This document shows positions 1-11,692 of a stretch of 64,000 bases of DNA, one piece after another. The position numbers and the translations under genes were made by a program. The stretch lies in contig JAFAFL010000021.1 in the NCBI GenBank assembly GCA_023423535.1, positions 7,011 through 71,010 on the forward strand. The letters are read 5' to 3'. The notes beneath the pieces were generated by a model. That model worked only from the letters and a program-made list of their open reading frames with translations. It had not been told where the DNA came from and searched no databases. The stretch is from Pseudomonadota bacterium (GTDB taxonomy: Bacteria > Myxococcota > Myxococcia > Myxococcales > Myxococcaceae). How positions within the stretch are numbered: position 1 is the first letter of the stretch; every line of letters starts with the position of its first letter.

Positions 1-580
1 CGAAGGCGATGACGTCCGCGTTGTCCGCGAGCACCGGCTGCAGCTGCGCGATGTGCCCGAGGATCCGCGCCTCCGAGGCGTCCGGCTGCGAGTTCGGGTA
101 GGGGCCGTCGTTGTAGGAGAACTTGAGGACGAGCTTGAGGCCCGCCGCCCGCGCGTGACCGAACTTCTGCTCGAGGTCCGAGAGGAACTGCGCGGAGATC
201 TCACTGGCGCGGAAGGCGTCGAGACGCACGACCAGAATCCCGAGCGAGGAACCCGCAGCGCGCACCTGCGCGTAGGCGTTCGCGCCATCCGACATCGACA
301 ACCAGCGGTGGATGCCTCGCTCCGGGTTCAGCAGCGCCCGCTCGTGCGGGGTGTGCGTGACCACCTGCACACCGCCATCGAAACCGGCGTCGAAGCCCGA
401 GCCCGCGTCTGCCGGGACTTCGACGCCGCCGTCCTCGATGTCCGTAGAGCCGCCTGCGTCGTGTGCGCCGACATGCGGCGGTGATCCGGCATCGCTCGCG
501 TCGCCACCGCCCACCCGCCCGCCGCAGCCGGAGAGCAGCAAGACGAGGCCGACGGCACCACCCAGCATGATCCTGTTCAT
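1..580 (-). CDS. Secreted lipoprotein with DUF4874-type domain, 3' part cut by window edge
   Basis: The frame is open from an ATG at 580 to the window edge, so about 193 N-terminal residues are visible and the C-terminus is missing. Residues 1-19 form a lipoprotein signal with the lipobox LLLSGC. A low-complexity Gly/Ala/Asp linker follows to about residue 70. From about residue 75 the sequence shows NPERGIHRW and later LKFSYND and LADNADVIAF, which match what I know of DUF4874, a predicted glycoside-hydrolase-like barrel usually followed by DUF4832. A GGAG sequence lies about 9 bases before the start. The 21-bp repeat array lies immediately upstream. Function is unknown beyond a likely surface-exposed, possibly carbohydrate-active role. 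The family call is from memory of motifs and is moderately sure; that this is a real gene is nearly certain from codon bias and the lipobox. Confidence 0.75.
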   Translation of the reverse strand, partial: MNRIMLGGAVGLVLLLSGCGGRVGGGDASDAGSPPHVGAHDAGGSTDIEDGGVEVPADAGSGFDAGFDGGVQVVTHTPHERALLNPERGIHRWLSMSDGANAYAQVRAAGSSLGILVVRLDAFRASEISAQFLSDLEQKFGHARAAGLKLVLKFSYNDGPYPNSQPDASEARILGHIAQLQPVLADNADVIAF

Positions 581-653
581 CGTTCCCGGCTCCATCCGCG
601 CGATTCAGGGCACTTTACGGTACCGACCGGACCGCGAAGCCTTCCGAGCGCAT

Positions 654-905
654 CCGGGAGACTGCTCGGAGCGTCCGGGAGAATGCTCGGAACATCCGGG
701 AGACTGCTCGGAGCATCCGGGAGACTGCTCGGAGCATCCGGGAGACTGCTCGGAGCATCCGGGAGACTGCTCGGAGCGTCCGGGAGACTGCTCGGAGCAT
801 CCGGGAGACTGCTCGGAGCATCCGGGAGAGTGCTCGGAGCATCCGGGAGAATGCTCGGAGCATCGGGGAGACTGCTCGGAGCAACCGGGAGAATGCTCGG
901 CCGCG
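654..905. repeat. Tandem array of twelve 21-bp units
   Basis: Twelve head-to-tail copies of a 21-bp unit can be aligned without gaps, beginning CCGGGAGA and each carrying the dyad TGCTCGGAGCA. Eleven copies differ from the consensus at zero to three positions; the last degenerates after 16 bases. The unit length is divisible by three and contains no stop in several frames, so spurious open frames run through it on both strands. It fills the gap between the stop of the discoidin-like gene at 919 and the start of the lipoprotein gene at 580, and would lie upstream of the latter. There are no spacers, so it is not a CRISPR array. Confidence 0.95.
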
Positions 906-918
906 CGGCCCCGTCCGG

Positions 919-2028
919 TCAGCGCGGTGGCGTGCAGGTGTAGCGGGCGACCTCCACCACCGAGCCCTCGCGTGAGGCGGTGACGGTGTATCGCGGCGGC
1001 GCGGCCTCCACCTTCAGCTCGAGTTTCTCGCCCTCCCGCGGCACGTACTCGCCCTTCCAGTGGCCCGGCTCCTTCGCGTCCGGCGCCGGCAGACGCAGGT
1101 CGGCACTCCAGGCTGGGAAGTCGAGCACCGCGTCATCGAGCGCCTCCGGTCCGGTCTCTTCCCCGGCGCCGGTGCATTCAATGCCGGGCATCCCCGGGCC
1201 AGCGAAGCACGCGGGACGCGTCGTCGGCAGCAGGCGGCCGTCCGCGGTGTGGACCGCGACGCCCAGATGCAGCGAGCTCGCCTTCCCCGAGCGGTTGACG
1301 CCCCCGCCGATCACCCGGAACGACGACGGAAGGAGCCTCACTTTCCCTTCGCTCCGGCACGTCTGCGGCACCGACAGCACTCGGAGCTGCTCGGGCAGCG
1401 CGGTACCGTCCTGAACGACCGGCTCCGGCCCTGGCGATGCGCGGCTGAACTTCACCTCCGCGATGCAGGTGTCCGCATACTTCGTGCCCGCTTCGACGCG
1501 CGCGATCCGGAGCCGGTAGCGGCCCGGCTCGAGCGGGAGGGCGAACTCGTAGTGGCCCCTGTACCGGTCGCCCACCGCGAGGCGCTCGAGGACCTTTCCC
1601 TCCGCGCTCACCACCTCGAGCACCGAGGGACGGCCGTTGCTCCGGTACACCGCGAGGCTCTGCGCGAACCACCGCTCCCACTGCTCGTGCTCGAAGCGCT
1701 CCGCTGCCACACCCCCGTCGCCCGACAGCGCCAGCTTCCGGAAGCCCGGGACGATCTCCACCTTGTCGGTGGCCTGGAGGAGCTCCACGCCGAGCCACTG
1801 GCCCGTGCCGCGGCCCTCTGCGCCCTCGCACCAGGCGGTGGCCTCGGACCCGTCCATGGCGCTCTTCGCCGTGAAGGAGGCCGGCCGCCAGTCGGGCCGG
1901 CCGTCCTTCCACTCCATCACCTTCGTCTTCGTCGCGAGGCTGGAGGACGCGCCGGTCACGCGCGCGACGGGAGCCTCACCTGCCTCGGCACCGAGGACGA
2001 CGAGCCCGGCGATCCACCACGCGATCAT
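919..2028 (-). CDS. Exported protein with NADase-type glycan-binding (discoidin-like) domain
   Basis: The 369-residue product begins with a signal peptide (MIAWWIAGLVVLGAEAGEA). Residues about 20-190 hold a discoidin-like beta-sandwich signature: a variable N-terminal strand, then a Trp-containing stretch with DGSEATAWCEGAEGRGTGQW, which is the pattern I associate with the NADase-type glycan-binding domain, where the surface-loop Cys/Trp and acidic residues are conserved. The remaining half has no domain I recognise; it is rich in short beta-like segments and contains paired cysteines. GAGGAG lies 6 bases before the ATG. It starts 28 bases downstream of the asnS stop on the same strand and may be co-transcribed. 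The likely role is carbohydrate or surface binding outside the cytoplasm; no catalytic motif is visible. Confidence 0.75.
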   Translation of the reverse strand: MIAWWIAGLVVLGAEAGEAPVARVTGASSSLATKTKVMEWKDGRPDWRPASFTAKSAMDGSEATAWCEGAEGRGTGQWLGVELLQATDKVEIVPGFRKLALSGDGGVAAERFEHEQWERWFAQSLAVYRSNGRPSVLEVVSAEGKVLERLAVGDRYRGHYEFALPLEPGRYRLRIARVEAGTKYADTCIAEVKFSRASPGPEPVVQDGTALPEQLRVLSVPQTCRSEGKVRLLPSSFRVIGGGVNRSGKASSLHLGVAVHTADGRLLPTTRPACFAGPGMPGIECTGAGEETGPEALDDAVLDFPAWSADLRLPAPDAKEPGHWKGEYVPREGEKLELKVEAAPPRYTVTASREGSVVEVARYTCTPPR

Positions 2029-2056
2029 CGACTGCTCCTCACCCGACGCGCGGCGC

Positions 2057-3457
<1,401 letters not shown>

Positions 3458-3695
3458 GGAACGCCAGCTAGCGTGACGCGTTCCCCCATGCAACAGGGGC
3501 GATGCGTCGTCACCGCAAGGGACGCTCCGGACCGCCCGCGCGACAAGTCCCGTGGCAGCGGGCTCGTCCTCGACAGCCCGGCCGCTCCACGATCCGCCAC
3601 CTCGCGCCCCGCGCTCCGGTCGCTGTTCAGCGAGTGACGCGGGCGACCTCAATACCCACCCATCCCCTATGCGATCCGTATTCTCCCCGCCCTCT

Positions 3696-5696
3696 ATGGC
3701 GGAACGCATCGGCAGCATCGTGATCGAGAACGTGCAGCCCTCGATCGATGGTGGGCGGTACGCGGTGAAGCGGGTGGTCGGCGAGAGGGTGGACGTCTCC
3801 TGCGACCTCTTCAAGGAAGGGCACGACGTCCTCGTCGCGCGCATCGCCTGGCGGCAGCTCTCTCCCGAGAAGGCGAAGACCGACTGGCAGTTCGAGCCGA
3901 TGAAGAGCGTCGGCAACGACCGCTACGAGGGCCACTTCGCGCTCGACGTGAACGGCCGCTACGCCTTCACGGTGGAGGCCTGGCCGGATCTCTTCGCCAC
4001 CTGGACGCTGGAGCTGCAGCGCAAGGTGGAGGTGGGCCGCGACGTGAAGAGCGAACTGCTCGAGGGCGCGGCGCTGCTCGAGGCGGCGGCGAAACGTGCG
4101 GAGGCGGCGGGAGCTCGTCAGGCCGCGCTGAGCATGACCGAGGCCGCGCAGCGCTTCCGCGGAGGCCCCACGAAGGAGACGATCGAGGCGGCGCTGAACC
4201 CGTCCTTGAAGTCTCTCGCCTCGCGCTTTCCGGACCTCTCCATCGCCACGCGCTACGGCACCGAGCTGGAGGTCTTCGCCGAGCGCACGCGCGCGCGCAC
4301 CGGCGCCTGGTACGAGTTCTTCCCGCGCTCCACCGTCAACGACGGCAAGACGCACGGCACGTTCAAGGACGCGGAGGCCTTCCTCCCCTACGTGAAGTCG
4401 CTCGGGTTCGACGTCATCTACCTGCCGCCCATCCATCCGATCGGGCGCACCGCGCGAAAGGGCAAGAACAACTCGCTCACCGCGGAGCCGGGCGACGTGG
4501 GCTCGCCGTGGGCGATCGGCGCGGCGGAGGGCGGGCACAAGGCAGTGCACCCGGACCTCGGCACGCTGGAGGACTTCCGGCGCTTCGTCGCGGCGGCGAA
4601 CGCCATGGGCATCGAGGTCGCGCTGGATCTGGCCTACCAGTGCTCGCCGGATCACCCGTACGTGAAGGAGCACCCGGAGTGGTTCCTCCACCGCCCGGAC
4701 GGGACGATCAAGACCGCGGAGAATCCGCCCAAGCGCTACGAGGACATCGTCAACTTCGACTGGCTCGGGCCCGCGCGCGAGACGCTGTGGAACGAGCTGC
4801 TCAGCGTCATCCTCCACTGGGTGGAGAACGGGGTGCGCACCTTCCGCGTGGACAACCCGCACACCAAGCCCATCCCCTTCTGGGAGTGGGTCATCCGCAA
4901 GGTGCACGACGAGCACCCGGACGTGGTCTTCCTCTCCGAGGCCTTCACCCGCCCGAAGGTGATGAAGTCGCTGGCGAAGATCGGCTTCGCGCAGAGCTAC
5001 ACCTACTTCACCTGGCGCAACTTCAAGGGCGAGCTGCAGGAGTACCTCGAGGAGCTCACCCAGTCGCCCGCGGCCGAGTACATGAAGGGCAACCTCTGGC
5101 CGAACACGCCGGACATCCTCCCCGAGTCCTTGCAGCACGGCGGCAGGCCCGCGTTCCTGCAACGGTTCGCGCTCGCGGCCACGCTCTCGTCGTCGTACGG
5201 CATCTACTCCGGCTACGAGCTCTGCGAGAACACGCCGGTGAAGCCGGGCAAGGAGGAGTATCTCGACTCGGAGAAGTACCAGCTGGTGAAGCGGGACTTC
5301 GAGAAGGAGGGGAACCTCCGCGGCTTCATCACCGCGATCAACCGGGCGCGGCAGCAGAACCCGGCGCTGCTGCTCTACCGGAACCTGCGCTTCTACACCG
5401 CGCACAACGACCGGGTGATCTTCTACGGCAAGCGCACGCCGGACGGTTCGAACCAGGTGCTCGTCGCGGTGAGCATGGATCCCTACGAGACGCAGGAGGC
5501 GATGCTCGAGCTGCCGCTCGCGGAGTGGGGGATCGCGGAGGACGAGATCTACCAGGTGCACGAGCAGATCTCGGATCAGCGCGCGCTGTGGCAGGGGCCG
5601 ACCGCGCACGTGAGGTTGACTCCCGACGCACCTGCGGCGATCTGGACGGTGCTGCGCTTCCGGAAGACCGAAGAGAGCTTCGACTACTACTACTAG
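3696..5696 (+). CDS. glgE: Alpha-1,4-glucan:maltose-1-phosphate maltosyltransferase
   Basis: GlgE transfers maltose from alpha-maltose-1-phosphate to the non-reducing end of an alpha-1,4-glucan, releasing phosphate. The 666-residue product has an N-terminal beta-domain and helical insert (residues 1-200) and a GH13 barrel. The predicted nucleophile is Asp386 in FRVDNPHTKP and the acid/base is Glu415 in FLSEAFTRP; their 29-residue spacing equals that of the characterised Streptomyces enzyme (Asp394/Glu423). The ATG at 3696 (MAERIGSIVIENV) fits the family N-terminus; the open frame upstream is Pro/Arg-rich and noncoding in character. It is the first gene of the operon glgE-treS-mak-glgB, with 18 bases to treS. 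No dedicated regulatory site was recognised in the divergent region upstream. Confidence 0.96.
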   Translation: MAERIGSIVIENVQPSIDGGRYAVKRVVGERVDVSCDLFKEGHDVLVARIAWRQLSPEKAKTDWQFEPMKSVGNDRYEGHFALDVNGRYAFTVEAWPDLFATWTLELQRKVEVGRDVKSELLEGAALLEAAAKRAEAAGARQAALSMTEAAQRFRGGPTKETIEAALNPSLKSLASRFPDLSIATRYGTELEVFAERTRARTGAWYEFFPRSTVNDGKTHGTFKDAEAFLPYVKSLGFDVIYLPPIHPIGRTARKGKNNSLTAEPGDVGSPWAIGAAEGGHKAVHPDLGTLEDFRRFVAAANAMGIEVALDLAYQCSPDHPYVKEHPEWFLHRPDGTIKTAENPPKRYEDIVNFDWLGPARETLWNELLSVILHWVENGVRTFRVDNPHTKPIPFWEWVIRKVHDEHPDVVFLSEAFTRPKVMKSLAKIGFAQSYTYFTWRNFKGELQEYLEELTQSPAAEYMKGNLWPNTPDILPESLQHGGRPAFLQRFALAATLSSSYGIYSGYELCENTPVKPGKEEYLDSEKYQLVKRDFEKEGNLRGFITAINRARQQNPALLLYRNLRFYTAHNDRVIFYGKRTPDGSNQVLVAVSMDPYETQEAMLELPLAEWGIAEDEIYQVHEQISDQRALWQGPTAHVRLTPDAPAAIWTVLRFRKTEESFDYYY

Positions 5697-5714
5697 GACG
5701 ACTGCCAGGACTGT

Positions 5715-7358
<1,644 letters not shown>

Positions 7359-7381
7359 ACCCCTTCGAGAAGGAAGCAGCC

Positions 7382-8707
7382 ATGTCGACCATTGACGTCT
7401 CGAAGCTCCCCGAGTTCCTCCGCTCGCGCCGGTGGTTCGGCGGCAAGGGCGTGCCCATCGAGCGGGTGCAGGTGCTCGATCACGTGGACCTCGGCGAGGG
7501 CGACTACCAGTTCACGCTCGCGGTGCTGGAGGTCATCTACCAACTGGGCAATCCGGACCGGTACCTCGCGATGCTGCACGTGGGCCCGAACGGGGAGCTG
7601 ACCGAAGCGCTGGACCAGGACGAGCTGGCGCGGATCGCGCTGCGCTCGGTGCGCGAGCAGCTGCAGATCCCCACCGGCGGCGGCACGCTGCGCGGCGAGT
7701 ACGTGGGCGACGGCGGGAAGCTCGCCGAGGTCTCGCGCGATCCGGCGGTGCGCAGGATCAGCGCCGAGCAGTCGAACACCTCGCTGGTGTACGACGACAA
7801 GATCATCTTCAAGCTCATCCGCAAGCTCGACCTGGGGAACAACCCGGAGTGGGAGGTGGGCCAGTTCCTGCGCAAGCACGGCTACCGGCACACGCCGCCG
7901 CTGCTGGGCGGGATCGTGCTCGAGGGCGCGGTGCACTCCACGGTGGCGGTCGTGCACGAGTTCGTGCCGGTGGCTCAGGACGGCTGGGCCTGGACGCTGG
8001 ACCAGATGAAGGGGCAGACCCTGGCCCCGGACTTCCTCGCCGAGGTGACGCGGCTGGGTGAAGCGCTGGGCGAGTTGCACGACGTGCTCGCGTCCGACCC
8101 GTCGGATCCCGGCTTCGCGCCGGAGCCGGTGCAGCGCGAGGATCTGCAGCGCTGGTCCTCCTCGATCATCGGCGAGATGGGCGTGTCTTTGGCCTCCGCC
8201 TCGCAGCAGGCGCCGGAGCTGTTGGAGAAGCGCGAGGCGCTGGTTGCGCGCATCGACCGGCTGGCGAGGCTCGAGCCGGAGGGCGCGGGGATGAAGATCC
8301 GCCACCACGGGGACCTGCACCTCGGGCAGACGCTGCGCAGCAATGGACGCTGGCTCATCTTCGACTTCGAGGGCGAGCCGGTGCGCACCTACGCGCAGCG
8401 CCGCGAGAAGCACTCGCCGCTGCGGGACGTGGCGGGGATGTTGCGGTCGTTCGCGTATGCCTGCGCCACGGTGGAGATCGCCGGCGCGCCGGATGGGCAG
8501 CGCCTGGGACCTGTGCGGAAGGCCTTCCTCGACGGGTACAGGAAGAGTCGCAACACGCAGGGTCTGCTGCCCGCGGACGACCAGACCTTCGACGTGATGC
8601 TGGAGACGCTGGAGCTGGAGAAGCTCCTCTACGAGCTGCGCTACGAGCTCTCCCACCGCCCCGACTGGGTGCGGATCCCCGCGCGCGCGCTGCTCGCGTA
8701 CACCTGA
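7382..8707 (+). CDS. mak: Maltokinase (Mak/Pep2-type)
   Basis: This enzyme phosphorylates maltose with ATP to maltose-1-phosphate, the donor for GlgE. The 441-residue product begins with the typical N-terminal stretch LRSRRWFGGKG of the maltokinase cap domain. The C-terminal half has the aminoglycoside-phosphotransferase-type kinase fold, with the catalytic loop IRHHGDLHLGQ and the metal-binding LIFDFEGEP. A good Shine-Dalgarno (AAGGAAG) sits 7 bases before the ATG at 7382. The open frame continues upstream into the treS 3' end but that part is antisense-like in composition. It sits between treS and glgB, exactly where the pathway calls for it. Confidence 0.93.
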   Translation: MSTIDVSKLPEFLRSRRWFGGKGVPIERVQVLDHVDLGEGDYQFTLAVLEVIYQLGNPDRYLAMLHVGPNGELTEALDQDELARIALRSVREQLQIPTGGGTLRGEYVGDGGKLAEVSRDPAVRRISAEQSNTSLVYDDKIIFKLIRKLDLGNNPEWEVGQFLRKHGYRHTPPLLGGIVLEGAVHSTVAVVHEFVPVAQDGWAWTLDQMKGQTLAPDFLAEVTRLGEALGELHDVLASDPSDPGFAPEPVQREDLQRWSSSIIGEMGVSLASASQQAPELLEKREALVARIDRLARLEPEGAGMKIRHHGDLHLGQTLRSNGRWLIFDFEGEPVRTYAQRREKHSPLRDVAGMLRSFAYACATVEIAGAPDGQRLGPVRKAFLDGYRKSRNTQGLLPADDQTFDVMLETLELEKLLYELRYELSHRPDWVRIPARALLAYT

Positions 8708-8732
8708 GCCTTCGGGCACCACGAGGCACACC

Positions 8733-11000
8733 ATGCAGAAGCCGACCGAACGCCATGTGGCCGACGCGGAGCTCGCGCGCGTCGCCGAATTGCGTCACCC
8801 CGATCCCCACGCGGTGCTGGGCGTGCACCCGGACGGAGACGGGCTCGTCATCCGCTGCTTCCGTCCCGACGCCGAGCGCGTCCTCGTGCTGCCCGACGAC
8901 GGCGGGCGCGTGGAGCTCAAGCACCGGCACGCGGGGATCTGGGAGGGCCGCGTCAACGGGCGGAAGGAGATCTTCCGCTACCTGCTGGAGGTGCACTACC
9001 CGGGCGGGCGGATGTTCCAGCTGCGCGATCCCTACGCGTACCTGCCCACGCTGGGAGAGCTGGATCTGCACCTCGTGGGCGAGGGCAAGCACGAGCGGCT
9101 GTGGGAGAAGCTCGGCGCCCGGTTGATGCACCACGGCGGCGCGCACGGCGTGGCCTTCAGCGTGTGGGCGCCCACCGCGGCGGGCGTGAGCGTGGTCGGC
9201 GACTTCAACGGCTGGGACGGACGGCTGCACGCGATGCGGCGGATGGGCGCGTCCGGCGTGTGGGAGCTCTTCGTGCCCGACGTGGGCGAGGGCGCTCGCT
9301 ACAAGTACGAGATCCGGCCGCAGGGAGGCGGGCCGGCGCTGCTGAAGGCCGACCCGATGGCCTTCCGCACCGAGGTCCCGCCGCTCACCGCCAGCGTGGT
9401 GCACAACCTCCGCGGCTACGAGTGGAAGGACGCGGAGTGGATGGCGAAGCGCGCGAAGGGCAACGCGCTGACCGCGCCGATGAGCGTGTACGAGGTGCAC
9501 CTCGGCTCGTGGAAGCGGATCGTCGAGGACGGCGACCGGCCGATGACCTACCGCGAGCTGGCGCACGAGCTGGCGGACTACTGCCATCACTTCGGCTTCA
9601 CCCACGTGGAGCTCCTGCCGGTGGCGGAGCATCCCTACGGCGGCTCGTGGGGCTATCAGGTGACGGGCTACTACGCGCCCACCGCGCGCTTCGGACACCC
9701 GGACGATCTGCGCTACTTGATCGACCACCTGCACCAGCGCGGCATCGGCGTGATCGTGGACTGGGTGCCGGGCCACTTCCCCAAGGACGCGCACGGCCTG
9801 GCGCGCTTCGACGGAACGGCGCTCTACGAGCACGCGGATCCGCGGCAGGGAACGCAGCCGGACTGGGGCACGCTCGTCTTCAACTTCGGGCGCAACGAGG
9901 TGCGGAACTTCCTCGTGGCCAACGCGCTCTACTGGCTCGACGAGTACCACGTGGACGGGCTGCGGGTGGACGCGGTGGCCTCGATGCTCTACCTCGACTA
10001 CTCGCGCAAGGCGGGCGAGTGGGTGCCGAACCGCTGGGGCGGGCGCGAGAACGAAGAGGCGATCGCCTTTCTGCGCGAGACGAACGAAGCGGTGCGCAGG
10101 CTCCATCCGGGCGCGGTGACGATCGCGGAGGAGTCCACCGCGTGGCCGCGCGTGTCGCATCCGGTGAGCGAGGGGGGCCTCGGCTTCCACTTCAAGTGGA
10201 ACATGGGCTGGATGCACGACACCCTGCTCTACTTCGGAAAGGATCCGATCTACCGGCAGCACCACCACAACCAGCTGACCTTCGGGCTGCTCTACGCGTT
10301 CAGCGAGAACTTCGTGCTCCCGCTGAGCCACGACGAGGTGGTGCACGGGAAGGGCTCTTTGCTCGGGCGCATGCCGGGCGACGAGTGGCAGAAGTTCGCC
10401 AACCTGCGCGCGCTCTTCGCGTGGATGTGGGCGCACCCGGGGAAGAAGCTCCTCTTCATGGGCGGCGAGTTCGGCCAGGGCCCGGAGTGGAACGAGGCGC
10501 GCAGCCTGCACTGGCACCAGACGAACCACTGGGGCCACGGCGGCGTGCAGCGGATGATGCGGCAGCTCAACGCGATCTACGCGGAGGAGCCCGCGCTTTG
10601 GGAGCAGGACTGCTCGCCCATGGGCTTCCAGTGGCTGCAGGCGGACGCCGCGGAGGTGAACACGTTTGCGTTCGTGCGCTGGGCGAAGGGAGGCAAGAGC
10701 CACCTCGTCTGCGCGGCGAACCTCTCTCCGGTGACGCGCGAGGGCTATCGGATCGGCTTCCCGCGCGCGGGCACCTACGTCGAGCGCCTGAACACCGACG
10801 CGAGCGACTTCGGCGGCGCGGGCATCGGGAACATGGGCCGGGTGCAGGCGGAGGAGATCCCCTGGGACAACCAGCCGGCCAGCGCGGCGGTCACGCTCCC
10901 GCCGCTGTCGGTGGTGTGGTTCTCGCCGGACGGCGCCGGCGCCGAGCCTGCTTCCGTTTCAGCCTCCGACTCGGCCCTGGAACCGGCTCCGAAGAAGTAG
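8733..11000 (+). CDS. glgB: 1,4-alpha-glucan branching enzyme
   Basis: GlgB makes alpha-1,6 branches in the glucan extended by GlgE. The 755-residue product has an N-terminal extension domain, a CBM48 module (about residues 130-235, with VVGDFNGWDG), a GH13 barrel and a C-terminal all-beta domain. The predicted nucleophile is Asp413 in GLRVDAVASM and the acid/base is Glu466 in TIAEESTAWP; the spacing of 53 equals that in E. coli GlgB (Asp405/Glu458). The region PLSHDEVVHGKGSLLGRMPGD is a hallmark of the family. The final 25 residues are a low-complexity Ala/Ser/Glu/Pro tail not expected in GlgB. It is the last gene of the operon, 25 bases after mak. Confidence 0.96.
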   Translation: MQKPTERHVADAELARVAELRHPDPHAVLGVHPDGDGLVIRCFRPDAERVLVLPDDGGRVELKHRHAGIWEGRVNGRKEIFRYLLEVHYPGGRMFQLRDPYAYLPTLGELDLHLVGEGKHERLWEKLGARLMHHGGAHGVAFSVWAPTAAGVSVVGDFNGWDGRLHAMRRMGASGVWELFVPDVGEGARYKYEIRPQGGGPALLKADPMAFRTEVPPLTASVVHNLRGYEWKDAEWMAKRAKGNALTAPMSVYEVHLGSWKRIVEDGDRPMTYRELAHELADYCHHFGFTHVELLPVAEHPYGGSWGYQVTGYYAPTARFGHPDDLRYLIDHLHQRGIGVIVDWVPGHFPKDAHGLARFDGTALYEHADPRQGTQPDWGTLVFNFGRNEVRNFLVANALYWLDEYHVDGLRVDAVASMLYLDYSRKAGEWVPNRWGGRENEEAIAFLRETNEAVRRLHPGAVTIAEESTAWPRVSHPVSEGGLGFHFKWNMGWMHDTLLYFGKDPIYRQHHHNQLTFGLLYAFSENFVLPLSHDEVVHGKGSLLGRMPGDEWQKFANLRALFAWMWAHPGKKLLFMGGEFGQGPEWNEARSLHWHQTNHWGHGGVQRMMRQLNAIYAEEPALWEQDCSPMGFQWLQADAAEVNTFAFVRWAKGGKSHLVCAANLSPVTREGYRIGFPRAGTYVERLNTDASDFGGAGIGNMGRVQAEEIPWDNQPASAAVTLPPLSVVWFSPDGAGAEPASVSASDSALEPAPKK

Positions 11001-11027
11001 CCCGAGAGGGGACGCGGGCGGGAGCTG

Positions 11028-11558
11028 CTACTCCCCCCGCCCCACCCGCTCCACCCACTCGCGCGGCAGCCCGGCGCTGTGGGCGCCGCGCACGAGCGCC
11101 TCGATGAAGCGGGGGCTGACCTTGCCCTCGTTGCTCGCCCTGCGCGGGTTGGTGGTGAAGGCGGTGGCCTCGAGTTCGGTGCCGTCCTCGAGCCGGAGCT
11201 TCACGCTTCGTTCGACGGACATCGAAGTGACCGCGCCCTCCTTGTGGCCGATGATCGGCCAGTCCTTCGCGCCGATCTCGAACACGCGTCCCCACACCGT
11301 CTCGCCCGGCCGGTCCTCGAGGCCCGCCACGCGGCCGCCCCACCATCGAGAAGGGAAGTCATAGACGAGCCCCACGTCGGTGGCCTGCGCGAGCCTCCCC
11401 TCCGGCAGCTCGAAGAAGTCGTAGCCGTGCTGGGACCGCCACTCCACGAACGCGTCGCGGTCGAGGATGGTGGAGTACGCGAAGTAGAGCCGTGAGCCGC
11501 CCTCTGCGTTCTCGCGAGCCTTCATCACCTGGTCGTAGTGGCTGTCCATGACCGGCAT
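11028..11558 (-). CDS. Gamma-glutamylcyclotransferase-like (AIG2/GGCT) family protein
   Basis: The 176-residue product shows the GGCT fold signature in a modified form: YFAYSTILDRDAF near residue 25 in place of the usual FAYGSNM, then VYDFPSRWWGGRVAGLEDRPGETVWGRVFEI, and later DWPIIGHKEGAV where the family has its conserved Glu. The family releases 5-oxoproline from gamma-glutamyl peptides, but many bacterial members are uncharacterised. The substitution in the first motif makes the exact activity uncertain. The gene is convergent with glgB, 27 bases from its stop, and divergent from htpX. The start at 11558 is not supported by a strong Shine-Dalgarno; an ATG three codons later is possible. 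Confidence 0.75.
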   Translation of the reverse strand: MPVMDSHYDQVMKARENAEGGSRLYFAYSTILDRDAFVEWRSQHGYDFFELPEGRLAQATDVGLVYDFPSRWWGGRVAGLEDRPGETVWGRVFEIGAKDWPIIGHKEGAVTSMSVERSVKLRLEDGTELEATAFTTNPRRASNEGKVSPRFIEALVRGAHSAGLPREWVERVGRGE

Positions 11559-11692
11559 CTACCACGCCGCATCAGAGCCAATGGCCTGTCTGAGCGCGCG
11601 TGGCCGAAGGCAGCCGAGCAGCCGGGCACGTCGTAGCCGCTGCACGCGAGCCGTGGAGCCCCCACCTTCTCCGGTCGAAGGAGCGACCGCGC

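Noticed and set aside
654..905. CRISPR array
   Set aside because: Units are contiguous with no spacers, and there are no cas genes.
615..983. Short repetitive proteins in the 21-bp array (GDCSEHP, GASGRLL and LRAVSRM types)
   Set aside because: The 21-base unit lacks stops in several frames, so open frames arise on both strands. None has a Shine-Dalgarno or family match.
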